Below are positions 10,657-22,360 of a DNA stretch of 49,357 nt, piece by piece. The position numbers were made by a program, and so were the translations under genes. Below the pieces are notes generated by a model. The model had not been told where the DNA came from and did no database searches. It worked only from the letters and a program-made list of their open reading frames with translations. Within the stretch, counting starts at the first letter, position 1; every line of letters begins with the position of its first letter. This DNA comes from Thecamonas trahens ATCC 50062. Lineage: Eukaryota; Apusozoa; Apusomonadida; Apusomonadidae. The DNA is taken from assembly GCF_000142905.1 (NCBI RefSeq), contig NW_013657672.1, forward strand, positions 142,244 to 191,600, given 5' to 3'.

Positions 10657-13600
10657 TCACGATGGAAGCAGCGCCTCGCGCGGCGGCCAAGCCGAGTTGA
10701 GCATGCGATGCTGCTTGGCGTCGACCCAGAGCTTCATGGCGACGAGGAGGAAGGAGCGATCGGCACGAAAGGCGGCGTCGAGCTTGGCCTTGGACGAGAC
10801 CCTGGCCTTGATAAGCGGCTGCAGAACAACGTTGATCTTGGCGTGCATCCACGGCTTGGTCACAAACGACGGGTCTGCGGTAAAGTGTGGCGCAAGCTTG
10901 GCCATGGTCTTGGGATACATGGTGCCGTCAAGCATGGCGAGGGCAATGTAGCGGTAGAGGTCGGGATTGTCGGGATGGGCGGCGACGACAAGAGGGAGAG
11001 GCCACGAGTGCGGGCCGAACGAGCCGCGGCGGTAGGCCATGACGGCGTCGGCGCTAGCATCGTAGAACGGGGCCGGCTGCTCGAGCGGAGAGCCGAGGGT
11101 GACGAGCGGCCGGGCGAGGAGGACGAGCCATTGCGGATCGAGGACCGTGACGCCGCGCATAAAGGTGCGCGAGGTAGTAAAAATCTCTTGGAAAGTGATC
11201 CACTCGGGCAACTTGTCGATGAGCGCCGCGTTCTTGGCCGCCTGGGAGCCGCGACCCTTAGCAGCCTTGGACTGACGGGCGCGGAGCTGCGGCGAGAGGA
11301 GCGACGAGGGATGGAGGTAGGCCACAATCTGCTCGCCCGAGTCCGGGAGCGAGACCAGATACCCGCCACGAGCGTACGACGGATGTCCAGGACAGCGGTA
11401 GGCCACGTTGTCGAGAAGGCCTGCGGTGACAGCCTGGGCGAGGGCACGGAGAGTGGCACGCGACGGCGGCGGCACTTCGGCCAGCGAGGCGGCGAGTTCG
11501 AAAGCGGCGCCCGAGCCAAGCGCAGCGCGTGGTCCGCGCGGCGCAGACGCATCGACCGGCGCCTCGGGCGCCATCATGGCGTTGGCAATCGAGGTCAGCT
11601 GGCGCCGGAGGGCGGCCACCTCTTTCATGGCCTTGTACATGAGCCCATACTTGTCGCAGAACTCGGGCGTGCAGCCAGAAAACTCAAAGCCACCGACGGC
11701 CTTGAGCAGGGCAAAGAGATCAGAGTCGACGTCAAAGAACGCAAGCTGGGCAGCGAGCGACGGGGTACCAACCGCCGACTTGTTACCCGACTCGCCGGCA
11801 GCCGCAGCCAAAGTCTTCAGCTCGATCTCTTTGGTAGCGGCCGCCGATGGCGCGGCTTCATCGTTTCCGTCGTCCGAGTCCGAGTCGACCTTGGCGTCCG
11901 CATCGGCGTTGACGTCCGAGTCTGTGGCGCGCTTGAACGGCGAGTTGACCGAGATGGCGGCGACGAGGGCGATGGCGTGCGGAAGGAGCTCGGGTGTCCA
12001 GGCCATAGTGAGCATCTTGGCGTAGCGCGGCGCGACTGGGAACGAGACAAGAGTGCGGCCGAGCGGAGTGATGCGCTCGTTGTCCGGGTGGAGGGCGCCA
12101 AGACGGACGAGGTGGGCAATGGCGGCGGCAACGGCATTGGCTGACGGCGGCGAGGGGAAGGGAAAGTTGATGACCTTGTCGATGCGCATGGCCTTCATCT
12201 GCAGGACCATGCCGTCGATGGGCATGCGGGTAATTTCAGGCGACGAGAACTGCGAAAAGTGGTTGTTGAAGACCGCGGACGAGTAGAGCCGGTAGCAGTG
12301 GCCCGGACCCGTGCGGCCGGCGCGCCCGGCGCGCTGGTCGGCGTTGGCCTTGGAAATCCAGTCGATCTCAAAGGTCGAGAGGCCCGACGATTGGTAGTAG
12401 ACCCGCTGCTTGGCGAGCCCGCAGTCGACCACGTACTTGACCGACGGAATAGTGAGTGAGGTCTCGGCTACGTTGGTTGAGACCACAATGAGCCGGGTGC
12501 CCTCGGGCACCGGCTCAAAGACCTTCATCTGCGCAGACGTCGGCATGCGCGAGTAGAGGCCGAGGACCCGGGCCGGGCCGGTCTCAGCCCGGATCTTGAT
12601 GGCCGAACGGAGCTCGGCGACGAGCCGCTTAATGTCGGCCTCACCGGTGAGAAAGACAAGGATGGCGCCCGACGGAAGCGAGTCGTGAATCTTGAGCACC
12701 TTGGTCTTGGCCGCGCCGACGTGGTCGGCAAGCGGTGTCCGCTTGTTAAAGTGGATGGTGACTGGAAACTGCCGGGCCTGGACGTTGACCACTGGCGGCG
12801 GAACCGGGAACAGCAGCTGGTTCTCGGTAAAGTCGGTGACCCGGAGTGTGGCCGACATGATGATGAGCTTGAGCGGAAAGGCCGGAAGCTTGAGCTTGGG
12901 GTACTTTTCAGGCGCGGCCCGGATGCGTACAATGCGCGAGAGCAGGCCGATGAGAATGTCGGTGTTGAGCCCCCGCTCGTGCGCCTCGTCGAGTACAATG
13001 GCCGAGTACTTGGCGAGCGCAAAGTCGGCTTGGATCTCGCGGAGGAGGACACCGTCGGTCATAAACTTGATGGCCGTCGTCGGCGTTGCGTTCGCCTCGT
13101 ACCGGACCTGGAACCCAACACCCGCACCGAACGGGACGTTGAGCTCGTCGGCGACACGTTTGGCCATCGCCATGGCCGCCACACGCCGCGGCTCGGTGAC
13201 CCCAATGATGCCCGGCTTGTCGCTGCCTGGATCGCCGTAGCCAGCCTCGTAGAGGAACTGCGGGACCTGGGTCGTCTTGCCAGACCCGGTCTCACCGCAT
13301 ACGATGATAGTCGGGGAAGCCGTCACTGCCTCCATGATGGTGTGCTCTTCTGCGACAACTGGCAGCTTGGACCGGACCTCCTGGATCTCGGGCCGGCGCG
13401 AGACACGGCGGACGTACGTGGTCTGCGCCGGCATCGCCGGGCCCTCGGGCATCCCGCACGCCTCCAGTGTGCTCTCGAGCGTCGGTGCGCTCGATAGCTT
13501 GTAGCCGACAGGGAGCTTCGACGTCGGTGCGGCATCGGAACCAGTCCCAGAGCCAGTCCCGGAGCCAGACGCTTCATCCATGTCGACCACCCCCGATGCC

Positions 13601-13890
13601 TCCTCGCTGGCGGACGCCTCATCGGCAGACGCCTCGCCGGCAGACGCCTCTCCCACCGACTCGCCATCGCCCGAGCTCGACTCGGACGACTGGGCGACGT
13701 CGACCTGGGTCACGCCCGTCGACCACGAAAAGCTAAACCCGGCCTTGTTGACACCCTTGACAGACGAGATCTTGCGCGGCTGCGAAGGCTTCTTGGTTGC
13801 TGCTCCGGCAGCCATGCCGGTCACGCTGGCGTCTTCGGCAAAGGCCGGCGCAGCCTCAAAGGCCGAGACTGGCGCCGGCTTGGGCTCATT

Positions 13891-13946
<56 letters not shown>

Positions 13947-14808
13947 TCTTCGCCTTGGCCTTGGCCTTGGCCTTGGCCTTGGCAAGCGGCTTGGTCGGCG
14001 TCTTGCCAGCCGATGGGGCGGTGAAGAACGCCGCCAGATCCATGCCAGGGCCGTTGTCATAGTCAAACTCGTCGCCGCTCCCATCGCCACCGCTCGACTC
14101 ATCATCGCTGGCTGGGCCAAAATGCTCAGCCGGAGTAGTCGGCGTGTCAACAGGTGAGACCTCACGCTCGACGTAGAGGCGGGCCTTGGCGGCGGTGGCA
14201 GCGTCGAGAATGCCGGCGCGTTCGCGCTTGATGGCATCGCTCAGGCGGGCCCTGGCCGACTTTGAAGAGCCACGAGCATGAGATGGAACCATAAGATCCA
14301 AGGCTTCGGCTGGAGCAGCCACCTCTGCCAGCTTTGCCAGCAGGCGCTCTCTGCGACGGATCTTCCTCCGCTTCTTGGCATCGTGGACCTTGCGGCGCAC
14401 CTCCGAGTCGCGCAGCTCATGCTCTGCCGTCTCGACACGAAACAGAGCCTTTGCAGCCGCCTTCTCCTTCGCCTTCTCCTTCCTCCTCTTCCGTGCAGTC
14501 AGCGACTCCTCCTTCTGCCGCTCTCCAGCCATTGGCTCGCTCAGCTGGTCAGCCCCAACACGTCCCGCTTCAGGATCCAAAAGATGGCCACTCCCATCCG
14601 CCGACCCGGAGGGAACCGAGTGACTGGGCATGGCCATGGACTTGGACTTGGACTTGGACTTCTTGGACTTGGACTTGGACTTGGACTTGGACTTGGACTT
14701 CTTCTGTGGCCGTGTATCGTCAGAACTGGATCCTCCCCCGGCAGGGGCGGTGGGGAGCGTCCCCGTTCGCGTCCGCTTACGCTTGCGCTTGGGTTTGTAG
14801 CCGAGCAT
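10657..14808 (-). CDS. DHX37: DEAH-box RNA helicase, DHX37/Dhr1 type
   Basis: The 1,383-residue protein should be a nucleolar ATP-dependent RNA helicase; family members (yeast Dhr1/Ecm16) release U3 snoRNA from the early small-subunit pre-ribosome. Visible motifs: GETGSGKT (Walker A, Lys about 511), TEPRRVAA (Ia), DEAH (Asp about 607), SATLRVTDF (III with the family-typical extension), RQFPVTIHFNKRTP after it, and QRAGRAGRTGPG (VI). The C-terminus has the FMRGVTVLDPQWL region seen in DHX37. The N-terminal ~450 residues are low complexity: basic Lys/Ser repeats (coded around 14636-14700), an Ala-Lys/Ala-Gln stretch (13893-13990) and acidic Ser/Glu runs, as in other nucleolar factors. I chose the first ATG (MLGYKPKRKRK); the frame is open slightly further upstream but without ATG. 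The stop lies 40 bp from the stop of the convergent surface-protein gene. Confidence 0.93.
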
Positions 14809-15042
14809 GAGACGAGTGATAATAGCCGAATTCAATCCATTGCCGAACCACCATCAACATTGCCCACGCAGGGGAAAAGGGGGGAGGGGGGGAGAGGGAA
14901 TACATGTTGTTTGATCAGAGAGGCAAAGCCAGCGTGCCCCATCAACTACAACTGCGTCTACAAACATCAAAAGCCTGCCTGCAACCATGCGCCGAGCTCG
15001 TCCCTCGCAACGACTGGGCAAGAGCGCAGGCCTCTACAATCA
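14809..15042. other. Short intergenic region with G-rich tract
   Basis: This is the space between the DHX37 start and the stop of the next minus-strand gene. A purine run at about 14874-14900 (G-rich on +, so C/T-rich on the DHX37 sense strand) lies just upstream of the start. Nothing else is evident. Confidence 0.5.
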
Positions 15043-17779
15043 CTACAGCTTGCGAAGCTCGAGGAAGCCTTCGCCAGGCGCCTCGCCCTTGTATGAGAGG
15101 GCGATGCGGGCGTTGGCAGGAAGCGAGAGAAAGTCGATGAGGGTGAGACCCGTGACGTTACCTGACGGGTGGTCGTCGATGGCGGCAAGACGGCCAGACG
15201 AGTGGTGGATGACGTACGATGACGAGTTGACGGCAGAAAGCACCGGCTCACCATTGACCAGCAGCTGGATGGAGGGCTTGGCGGCGGAAAAGAATCCGGC
15301 CGAGACCTGGTAGAGGCCTGGAAGAGTGGCCACGAGATTGACCTTGTCCTTGCCCCACACGAACACGTCAGGCGCCGAGTTGAGGATCTGCACGTTCCAC
15401 GGAATGCCGTGTCCTCCCTTGGTCTTGCCGGACTTCCACAACCAGCGGCCGACCATGAGCTCGGCCGAAAGCGCCTCCAGGACGCGGCCCTGCTCCGAAT
15501 CGATGCGCGCCACGTCGGCCAGCGGCGCTTTGGCCGCCAGCTCATTGGTCACGCTCGCCAGCGCGCGGTTGACGTCGTCAACCGATGCCTTGGCGTCGGT
15601 CAGTGTGATGACGTCCTGCAGCGACGCCTTGAGTTGCAGCTCGTGCTTGAGCTCGTCCAAATCGCGTGTGGTCGCTGGCCGGCCGGCCGCGCCTGACGCA
15701 CTGTCAGCCGGGCCAAACAGCCGCGCCTCGAGCTCGGCCAGCTCGCGCGCGTCGGCCTTGCCCGCCAGCAGCGAGGCCACGTCCTTAACATTGGCCTTAC
15801 TTGCGAGCGCCACATCGAGCTCGGCCCGCAGCTCGCGGCCCGAGGTCTCCAGCGCTTCGTCCATGACCGACATCGTCGCCGCCGTCTGCTCACGGATGGC
15901 GGCGACGACGTTTGACTCGAGCGAGTCGACCGTCAGCCGCAAGTTGGTGTCCATTGTCGACGCATCGACCTTGGTGTTGATCACCCCGGTCATGTTCATC
16001 AGTTCGCGGTTGATGGCCTCGTTCATGTTGACAACCGCGTCGTCAAACTTGGAGATCTCCACCTTGGACTCAAGCTCGGCAATCGTGGCTTCGCGGAGCC
16101 GCTCCATCTTCTCCAGCACGTCGTCAACGTCGCGCTTGTGCGCCTTGGTCGCCAGCTGCGCCGCCAAGTGTGACCGCAGCTCCTCGAGCTCGTGCGCCCG
16201 CGCTGCCGCAGCCTCGCCGCCCGCAGACTCGACCGCCTTGGTCATCGTCGTCGTCAGCGCGTCCGAGAGCTGGGCGTTGGAAATCTTGCCGGCAAGCGCC
16301 GAGTTGAGCTCGACCGAGAGCGAGTTGATCTCGGCCCGGAGCTCGGCCACTGTCCGCCCGAGTGTGTTGTTCAGCTGCAGCTCTGAGACCCGAGCCGCAA
16401 GCTTGTTCTGCATCTCGTGCTTGTCGTTGAGCACGTCGCGCTTAAGCGCGTTGAGGTCTGCCGCCGGAGCGAGCGTCGTCACCACATCCTGCGTGTGTGC
16501 AATGTCGTGCTCCATCGCCGCCAGCTTGCCCTCCAGATCAGCGGCCGATGGCCGGCCGTACAGCTCCTTGGTAAACGCCGCGTTGAGCTCAGCAATGCGT
16601 GCCTCGAGGAGCTCAGCAACCGCCTCTGGCGTGGCCTTCTTCTCTAGCGCAGCATTGACAAGATCGACGTCGGCCTTCTTGGCCAGCACCGTGTTGACGT
16701 CGGCAATCGACGCCTTGCTTGCCAGCTGCTCCTCCACCGCCGCCGCATTGGCCTTAAGCTGCAGCGCCGCCGCTACCGCATCCTTGTTTGCCTTGAGGTT
16801 GAGCGACTCGTTGACGTCCACAATGTTGGCCTTGAGGTCCAGCAGCGACTGCAGGTCCGAGATGTGGACCTTCTTGTCGAGCTCGGCCACCACATCGCGG
16901 GCGTCAGCCTTAGTCCCCAGCTCTGACGACAGGTTCTCAATTGACCGAGCCACTTGCTCCAGCAGTGCGTTGACGTCTGCCACAGACGCCTTGGTCTCGA
17001 TCACCCGCGTTGCCTTCTGCACATCGCCTAGCGACGCCTTCTCCGCCAGGCCGAGAAGCATCTCCTCGCGGTTGGCCTTGCGCTCCAGGACCAGTGCCAT
17101 CTCTTCGGCGTTGGCCTTCCGCCTCAGTTGCTCTTCCACCAGCCGCACGTCGGCCTTGGCGTCCAGCACATGGATGACCTCGGAGAACTGGTCCGCCACT
17201 TCAGAAAGGTCGGCCTTGCGATCGAGCATGGCCACCACCTCAGAGGCCTCGGCCTTGGAGTCCAGCACCCTAACGACGCCCCCCATCACCGCCCCATAAA
17301 GTTCGTTCCTCATGAGTGCCACTTCCTCTCTCCTGCTATGCTCCTCCCTGCTCCTCCCGCCCCGCCCCGCTCTCCATAACCGCGCCTGCGACTTTGGCGC
17401 CCTTTTCCTGACTTTGGCGGTGATCAAGGCAGCGATCGCCACGGCACGGCAGGCCGTGCCTTCGCCGCAACTTGGACAAGACCAGGGCAGTCAGATGAGA
17501 ATGGACGTACTTGTTGAGCTCTGTAAGACGACGGTTGATGCCGTGAATGTCTGTGGCGTTTGCTTTCTGGGCGAGGAGGCCCTGCATCTCCCCACGCGAC
17601 GCCTTTTGCTCCAGCATGCGCTCCAGGCGGGAGATGGCCTCGGCCTGTGCAGCCAGGGTATGCTCTTGGGCATGGACCTTCTCGGTGAGGTACTTGAAGG
17701 TAAAGCGCACAACCTCTTGGATGTTGCGCCATTCGTTGAGTCCATTCGCCATGTCCTCCACCACGACACTCCCCGACAT
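15043..17779 (-). CDS. Coiled-coil stalk protein with C1q/TNF-like C-terminal head
   Basis: The two-exon model is exon 1 17511-17779 and exon 2 15043-17332, giving 852 residues. Splicing joins ...RLTELNK to REEVALMRNELYG... in frame. The bulk is a long coiled coil built on a very regular 14-residue period with a Lys-Ala pair and an Asp-Val pair (for example KANIVDV, KASIADV, KADVDLV), roughly residues 60-700. The last ~140 residues (GRWLWKSGK to FLELRKL) look like a beta jelly-roll of the C1q/TNF type: a GLYQVSAGFF strand, an LLVNGEPV strand and a closing GEGFLELRKL. No signal peptide or membrane segment is seen, so a cytoplasmic or flagellar role is possible, but the function is unknown. The start is uncertain: ATGs at 17929, 17779 and 17749 are in frame. 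Confidence 0.7.
17333..17510 (-). other. Predicted intron (178 nt) in the coiled-coil/C1q-like gene
   Basis: On the minus strand the donor is GTACGT (starting at 17510) and the acceptor CATAGCAG (ending at 17333). The downstream frame has no convincing start of its own, and joining at these sites keeps the frame and continues the coiled coil. The intron is G-rich on the sense strand. Confidence 0.7.
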
Positions 17780-18580
17780 CGTCCCTCGGTAGTGTTGCAG
17801 CGACAAGTGCCTCCGTGTCTCGGCCGGCAGGTTGGCGCCAAAGCCAGAAGAATGCCGTCCGTCCACCCGCCTGTCGAAGACGAGCACAAGCCGCCCGCCA
17901 ACCGCGCGCGCGCACGCTAACCCGACCATCTGATCAAGACCATCAACTCCAGCCAAAAGCCATCCATGCCGACAACTCTGGCAGGCGGTCGATCAGGCCA
18001 CTTCTCACCAAGACCATGACGATTCGTCCAAGCCGTCGTCGTCAATCAGTGCTTGAGGCTGCCCTGCGCTGCGCGGGGGGGAGGGGGGGGGGGGGGGGGG
18101 GTATCCTCAGCCGTAACACCTTCTCTTCTTCCTCTCCTCCTTCCCATCTTCCCATCTCCCCCTCTCAACGATCCGACGACGCATCCTCGTCTACGGTGAA
18201 CATGGCTGCGAACGAGATCAAGACGATGCCCTTCACCGCATGGCTCCACTAACCGTCACTTGATGCCATTCCTATCATTCGTATCGGCATGTAGTGGTTT
18301 GGATAAGTAGAGCAACCATCTCCATCAAGATGCCCGCCCACCCATCACCCATGCCATACCCCCCCATCCCCACCCCTCCACCCCCGTTACCGCCTGGCCC
18401 CCGCCCCTTATCCTCACAAACTAGGCAATAGCAAAATGATGGGAAAGAGTACGTACGAGGGCAAGTGAGTGAAAGGCAGCCAGTCATGACACCGCTGTCT
18501 CGCTTCCCCTCGCATCACCACGCCACTCCACGCCAACCAAGACAACCAAGAGGGAGACAGCCTCATCCAGACGACTTTTC
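17780..18580. promoter_or_regulatory. Divergent intergenic region with long G tract
   Basis: About 800 bp between a minus-strand and a plus-strand gene start. It has a G run at 18075-18101 (one A inside), a C-rich stretch at about 18360-18415 and a palindromic GTACGTAC near 18450. Short open frames exist on both strands (for example a 16-codon ATG frame at about 18198-18252), but none is convincing. It probably holds the shared promoter region of the two genes; no specific promoter motif is identified. Confidence 0.4.
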
Positions 18581-18909
18581 ATGTCGTCTACCACAAGATC
18601 CAAGCGAGAGGTACGTTCTTCCCTTCCCCATCCCCCTCCCTCCCTCCCCTCCTTCCCTCCCCCACTCCCATCCCCTACGGAACCCCTCCCCTCAAGGTCT
18701 CGGTCACCCGCTTTACCGTTGTTCGTTCCAACGCATTGTCGCATCCAACGGCTGCCACCGCCACAGGCCAACGCCCCCCACCCCCCCCCCACCCCCACCA
18801 CCACCACCACCACCACCACCACCACCACCACCACCACCACCATGGCAACTGACGGTATGGAGAACCTGTTGGCGGTGGAACACACGCAATGACTTACCCT
18901 TTCTCTCTA

Positions 18910-18942
<33 letters not shown>

Positions 18943-21045
18943 CTGCTGGCCTTGGCTGGCGCGCTTGGAATGGTGGACGGACGGTCGGACGTGACGTGCT
19001 GGACGGACGGACGGACGGGCTTGATGTGTCGTGCTGGACGTGTATGTGTATATATGCCTCGCCGCTTGGACAAACCCTGTACAAATCCTGTGCTTGTTGT
19101 CATCGTCCTGCTTGTCGTCGTCATCGTCCTGCTTGTCGTCGTCATCGTCCTGCTTGTCGTCGTCATCGTCCTGCTTCTTGCTGCCAACTTATCGTCATCA
19201 TTGTGGTGGATGTGGTTGATGGCGGGGCTGTAGGCTACCGAGCCAGCTTGTCGATCTGCGGTGGAGCTCAAACGGCAACGCACTCTAGCTCATCATTCTG
19301 CAACTACTCCGCCTCCAGCGGTGATTGTCCACCACCCTTCCACTGGTAGTGGGCTTCCCTCGTCAGCATCGGCCTCGGTCTCGGCATTAGCATCGCCATC
19401 GTCGGCTGCGACTCGTTCGGAGACTCTCGCATCGGCATCAGCTTCTGCCGTGGTGGCCATGGCCACGGAATCGCATGTGCCAGTGCCGTCGACGCGAACC
19501 GCTCTCTTGCCAGAGCTCAACGCATCACCCTCGCCCTCGCCCTCGAGTCCACCTCGTGAGCAACTCGCAGATCCTCCAGTTGTCCCGCCGTCTCCGCCTG
19601 GAAAGAGCACCCCGTGTCCGCGCCCGGCAGGCCGCCTCGACTCAATCATCGCGTCGGCACCGCGGAGAAAGTCAAAGGCCGAGACTGGACGCTCGTCATC
19701 GTCCTATCATGAATCGTCATCGGGAAGCACCTCCGTAGGCGGCGTCTCGTTCTCCTCGCTCTTTTCGCCCGTCCTGCAGCTCTTCTCTCACTCTGAGCTG
19801 CCGTCGGACCCGTTTGACTCGGCCATGTTTGCCCACGACGACGATCTCATGTCTCTGGCATCATCATCAGCCGCCTCGTCGGCTACCTCGTCGGCTGCCT
19901 CGTCGACTACTGTCTCGCCTGCTGTCTCCCGGCTGGGCGTCGCGCCGCCGTCGATCCGCCGCTGGGGCGGCTCGCCCTCGCGCGCACAACCTCGCATTGG
20001 CTTCTCCATTAGCCAGGCCTCGGGCTTGTCGCCAGTCCGGCGCTCGGAGTCCTCATCATCCAACTCGCTCTTTGCCCGCTACCTCGAGGCGTCGGACCCG
20101 TCGTCGTCGCTTCTCGCCTTCGACGGCCTCGATGGCCTCGACGGCCTCGACGGCCTCGACGACGATGTCGCTGACTCGAGCTCGCTGTCACGACCGCCGC
20201 TCGGCACCAATGTGCCAGGGCGGAGCCCCTTCGCCACCGCTGTGGTCGATCGCCCAGTCCCATCGCCGCCGCCGCCACCGCCGCTTGACGCCTACCCGCT
20301 GCCTGCGGCCGACGAGAATGAGAGCCCGTCGTCGCTGGCCCCGCCATCGCATGAGGTCGAGCCTGCCTCGGACGAGATCGACCCATACGTGTTCATTTAC
20401 AACTTGCCCGCCCTCCCGCCGCGGTCCATCGGCGGCCCGTTTGTCCTCCCTCCCAAGGCGGCCGACGACAACCGCATCACCCTCGTTCTTGACCTCGACG
20501 AGACCCTTGTCCACTGCACCATGGAGCCGGTCTCATCTCCCGACATGGTCTTCCCCATCTATTCGGAAGGCCGCACCTTCTCTGTCTATATGCGCAAGCG
20601 CCCGCACTTTGAGGCTTTCCTGGCCACCGTGTCTCAACTCTTCGAGGTTGTTGTCTTTACCGCCTCGCAGGAAGTCTACGCCTCGGCGCTTCTCGACCTC
20701 CTTGACCCTGATCACGTTCTCATTGACCACCGGGTCTACCGTGAGTCGTGCGCCAACATCGGCGGCAACTACATCAAGGACCTCACTGTCCTTGGCCGCG
20801 ACCTTGCCCGCGTTGCACTCATCGACAATTCGCCGCAGGCTTACGGCTACCAGCTTGACAACGGCATCCCCATCCGCTCTTGGTACGACGACAAGACCGA
20901 CACCGGCCTTATCCAACTCTTGCCGTTCCTTCGCTCGCTGGCCACAGTCGACGACGTCCGGCCCATCATCCGTGCCGCCTTTCAGTCGGCTGCCGTTGTC
21001 TCACGCCGCGGTCGCAAGCATCAGGCTTTCTCCAAGATCTTCTGA
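18581..21045 (+). CDS. CTDSPL2/SCP-like phosphatase (NIF/FCP1 HAD domain)
   Basis: This is a predicted Asp-based Ser/Thr phosphatase of the NLI-interacting factor/SCP family, closest in layout to CTDSPL2. Exon 1 is 18581-18610 (10 codons, ending before a GTACGT donor). Exon 2 starts at 19234 after a TAG acceptor, with other in-frame acceptors at 19243 and 19267. The spliced protein is about 613 residues. The N-terminal ~380 residues are Ser/Ala/Pro-rich and disordered, with a SLFSPVLQLFS motif resembling the FSPVFNFFSP motif of CTDSPL2. A DPYVFIYNLPALP segment precedes the catalytic domain. The catalytic motif is DLDETLVHC (Asp about 430 and 432), followed by FEVVVFTAS, YIKDLTVLGRDL and IDNSPQAYGYQLDNGIPI, ending near the C-terminus. 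Members act on phosphoproteins such as the RNA polymerase II CTD or SMADs; the substrate here is unknown. Confidence 0.88.
18611..19233 (+). other. Low-complexity first intron (623 nt) of the CTDSPL2-like gene
   Basis: The donor is GTACGTTC at 18611 and the preferred acceptor ...GTAG at 19233, both phase 0. The intron holds C/CT-rich sequence, a C run and CAC/ACC triplets (about 18778-18843), a GT dinucleotide run (about 18907-18942), GGAC repeats (about 18975-19018) and a 21-bp tandem repeat at about 19100-19175. No other gene is supported in it. Confidence 0.6.
19100..19175 (+). repeat. 21-bp tandem repeat, about 3.5 copies
   Basis: The unit is CGTCCTGCTTGTCGTCGTCA plus T, repeated head to tail in the CTDSPL2-like intron. 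The length is a multiple of three, so several frames are open through it, but no coding role is supported. Confidence 0.8.
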
Positions 21046-21163
21046 GCGATAAACACGGACTTGTAACTGTGTTTGCTACCCGCAACCGAGCCAGCTCCCT
21101 GCTCTCATCACATCCCCCTCCTCCCTCCGCCCCCCGTACCCCGCCTGCCCCGCTCTCCCGGAG

Positions 21164-22257
21164 TCTGCTCTCGGTACAAGTCTGCCCATCATGGACTTTG
21201 GTCGATCGGGCGGGACAACTGCGTCTGCTCTCGGTGCCAGTCTGCCCATCATGGACTTTGGTCGATCGGGCGGACAACTGCGTCTGCTCTCGGTACCAGT
21301 CTGCCCATCATGGACTTTGGTCGATCGGGCGGGACAACTGCGTCTGCTCTCGGTACCAGTCTGCCCATCATGGACTTTGGTCGATCGGGCGGGACAACTG
21401 CGTCTGCTCTCGGTGGTACCAGTCTGCCCATCATGGACTTTGGTCGATCGGGCGGGACAACTGCGTCTGCTCTCGGTGGTGCCAGTCTGCCCATCATGGA
21501 CTTTGGTCGATCGGGCGGGACAACTGCGTCTGCTCGGTACCAGTCTGCCCATCATGGACTTTGGTCGATCGGGCGGGACAACTGCGTCTGCTCGGTACCA
21601 GTCTGCCCATCATGGACTTAGGTCGATCGGGCGGGACAACTGCGTCTGCTCTCGGTACCAGTCTGCCCATCATGGACTTTGGTCGATCGGGCGGGACAAC
21701 TGCGTCTGCTCTCGGTACCAGTCTGCCCATCATGGACTTTGGTCGATCGGGCGGGACAACTGCGTCTGCTCTCGGTGGTACCAGTCTGCCCATCATGGAC
21801 TTTGGTCGATCGGGCGGGACAACTGCGTCTGCTCTCGGTACCAGTCTGCCCATCATGGACTTTGGTCGATCGGGCGGGACAACTGCGTCTGCTCGGTACC
21901 AGTCTGCCCATCATGGACTTTGGTTGATCGGGCGGGACAGCTGCGTCTGCTCTCGGTACCAGTCTGCCCATCATGGACTTTGGTCGATCGGGCGGGACAA
22001 CTGCGTCTGCTCTCGGTGGTACCAGTCTGCCCATCATGGACTTTGGTCGATCGGGCGGGACAACTGCGTCTGCTCTCGGTGGTGCCAGTCTGCCCATCAT
22101 GGACTTTGGTCGATCGGGCGGGACAACTGCGTCTGCTCTCGGTGGTGCCAGTCTGCCCATCATGGACTTTGGTCGATCGGGCGGGACAACTGCGTCTGCT
22201 CTCGGTACCAGTCTGCCCATCATGGACTTTGGTCGATCGGGCGGGACAGCTGCGTCT
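21164..22257 (+). repeat. Minisatellite: 18 copies of a 58-63 bp unit
   Basis: The core TCTGCCCATCATGGACTT starts at 21181, 21241, 21300, 21360, 21423, 21485, 21544, 21602, 21662, 21722, 21785, 21845, 21903, 21963, 22026, 22089, 22152 and 22212. Copies are almost identical over ~50 bp (including GGTCGATCGGGCGGGAC). They differ mainly in a hinge: CTCGGTACC, CTCTCGGTACC, CTCTCGGTGGTACC or CTCTCGGTGGTGCC. Because 58-, 59- and 62-bp units break the triplet period, the long open frames through it are not credible genes. It lies between the phosphatase stop and the next gene start. Confidence 0.97.
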
Positions 22258-22360
22258 GTGGCCACTCCACCCCCCTCCCCCGCCAGAGACCGAGACCGGA
22301 GACCACCTCACCTCACCCCCCCCCCAAAGCAAGTGAGGGGTGGGCAGGGATTTGGAGGCA

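Noticed and set aside
15326-17299. A 657-codon plus-strand frame opposite the coiled-coil/C1q-like gene
   Set aside because: It is a Ser/Ala-rich shadow of GC-rich coding sequence; the minus-strand product has clear heptads and a globular domain.
18198-18252. Small plus-strand frame MAANEIKTMPFTAWLH
   Set aside because: Only 16 codons, no similarity recognised, and the longer version passes through a poly-G tract.
21164-22257. CRISPR-like array
   Set aside because: The units are contiguous and there are no unique spacers between them; the context is a eukaryotic genome.
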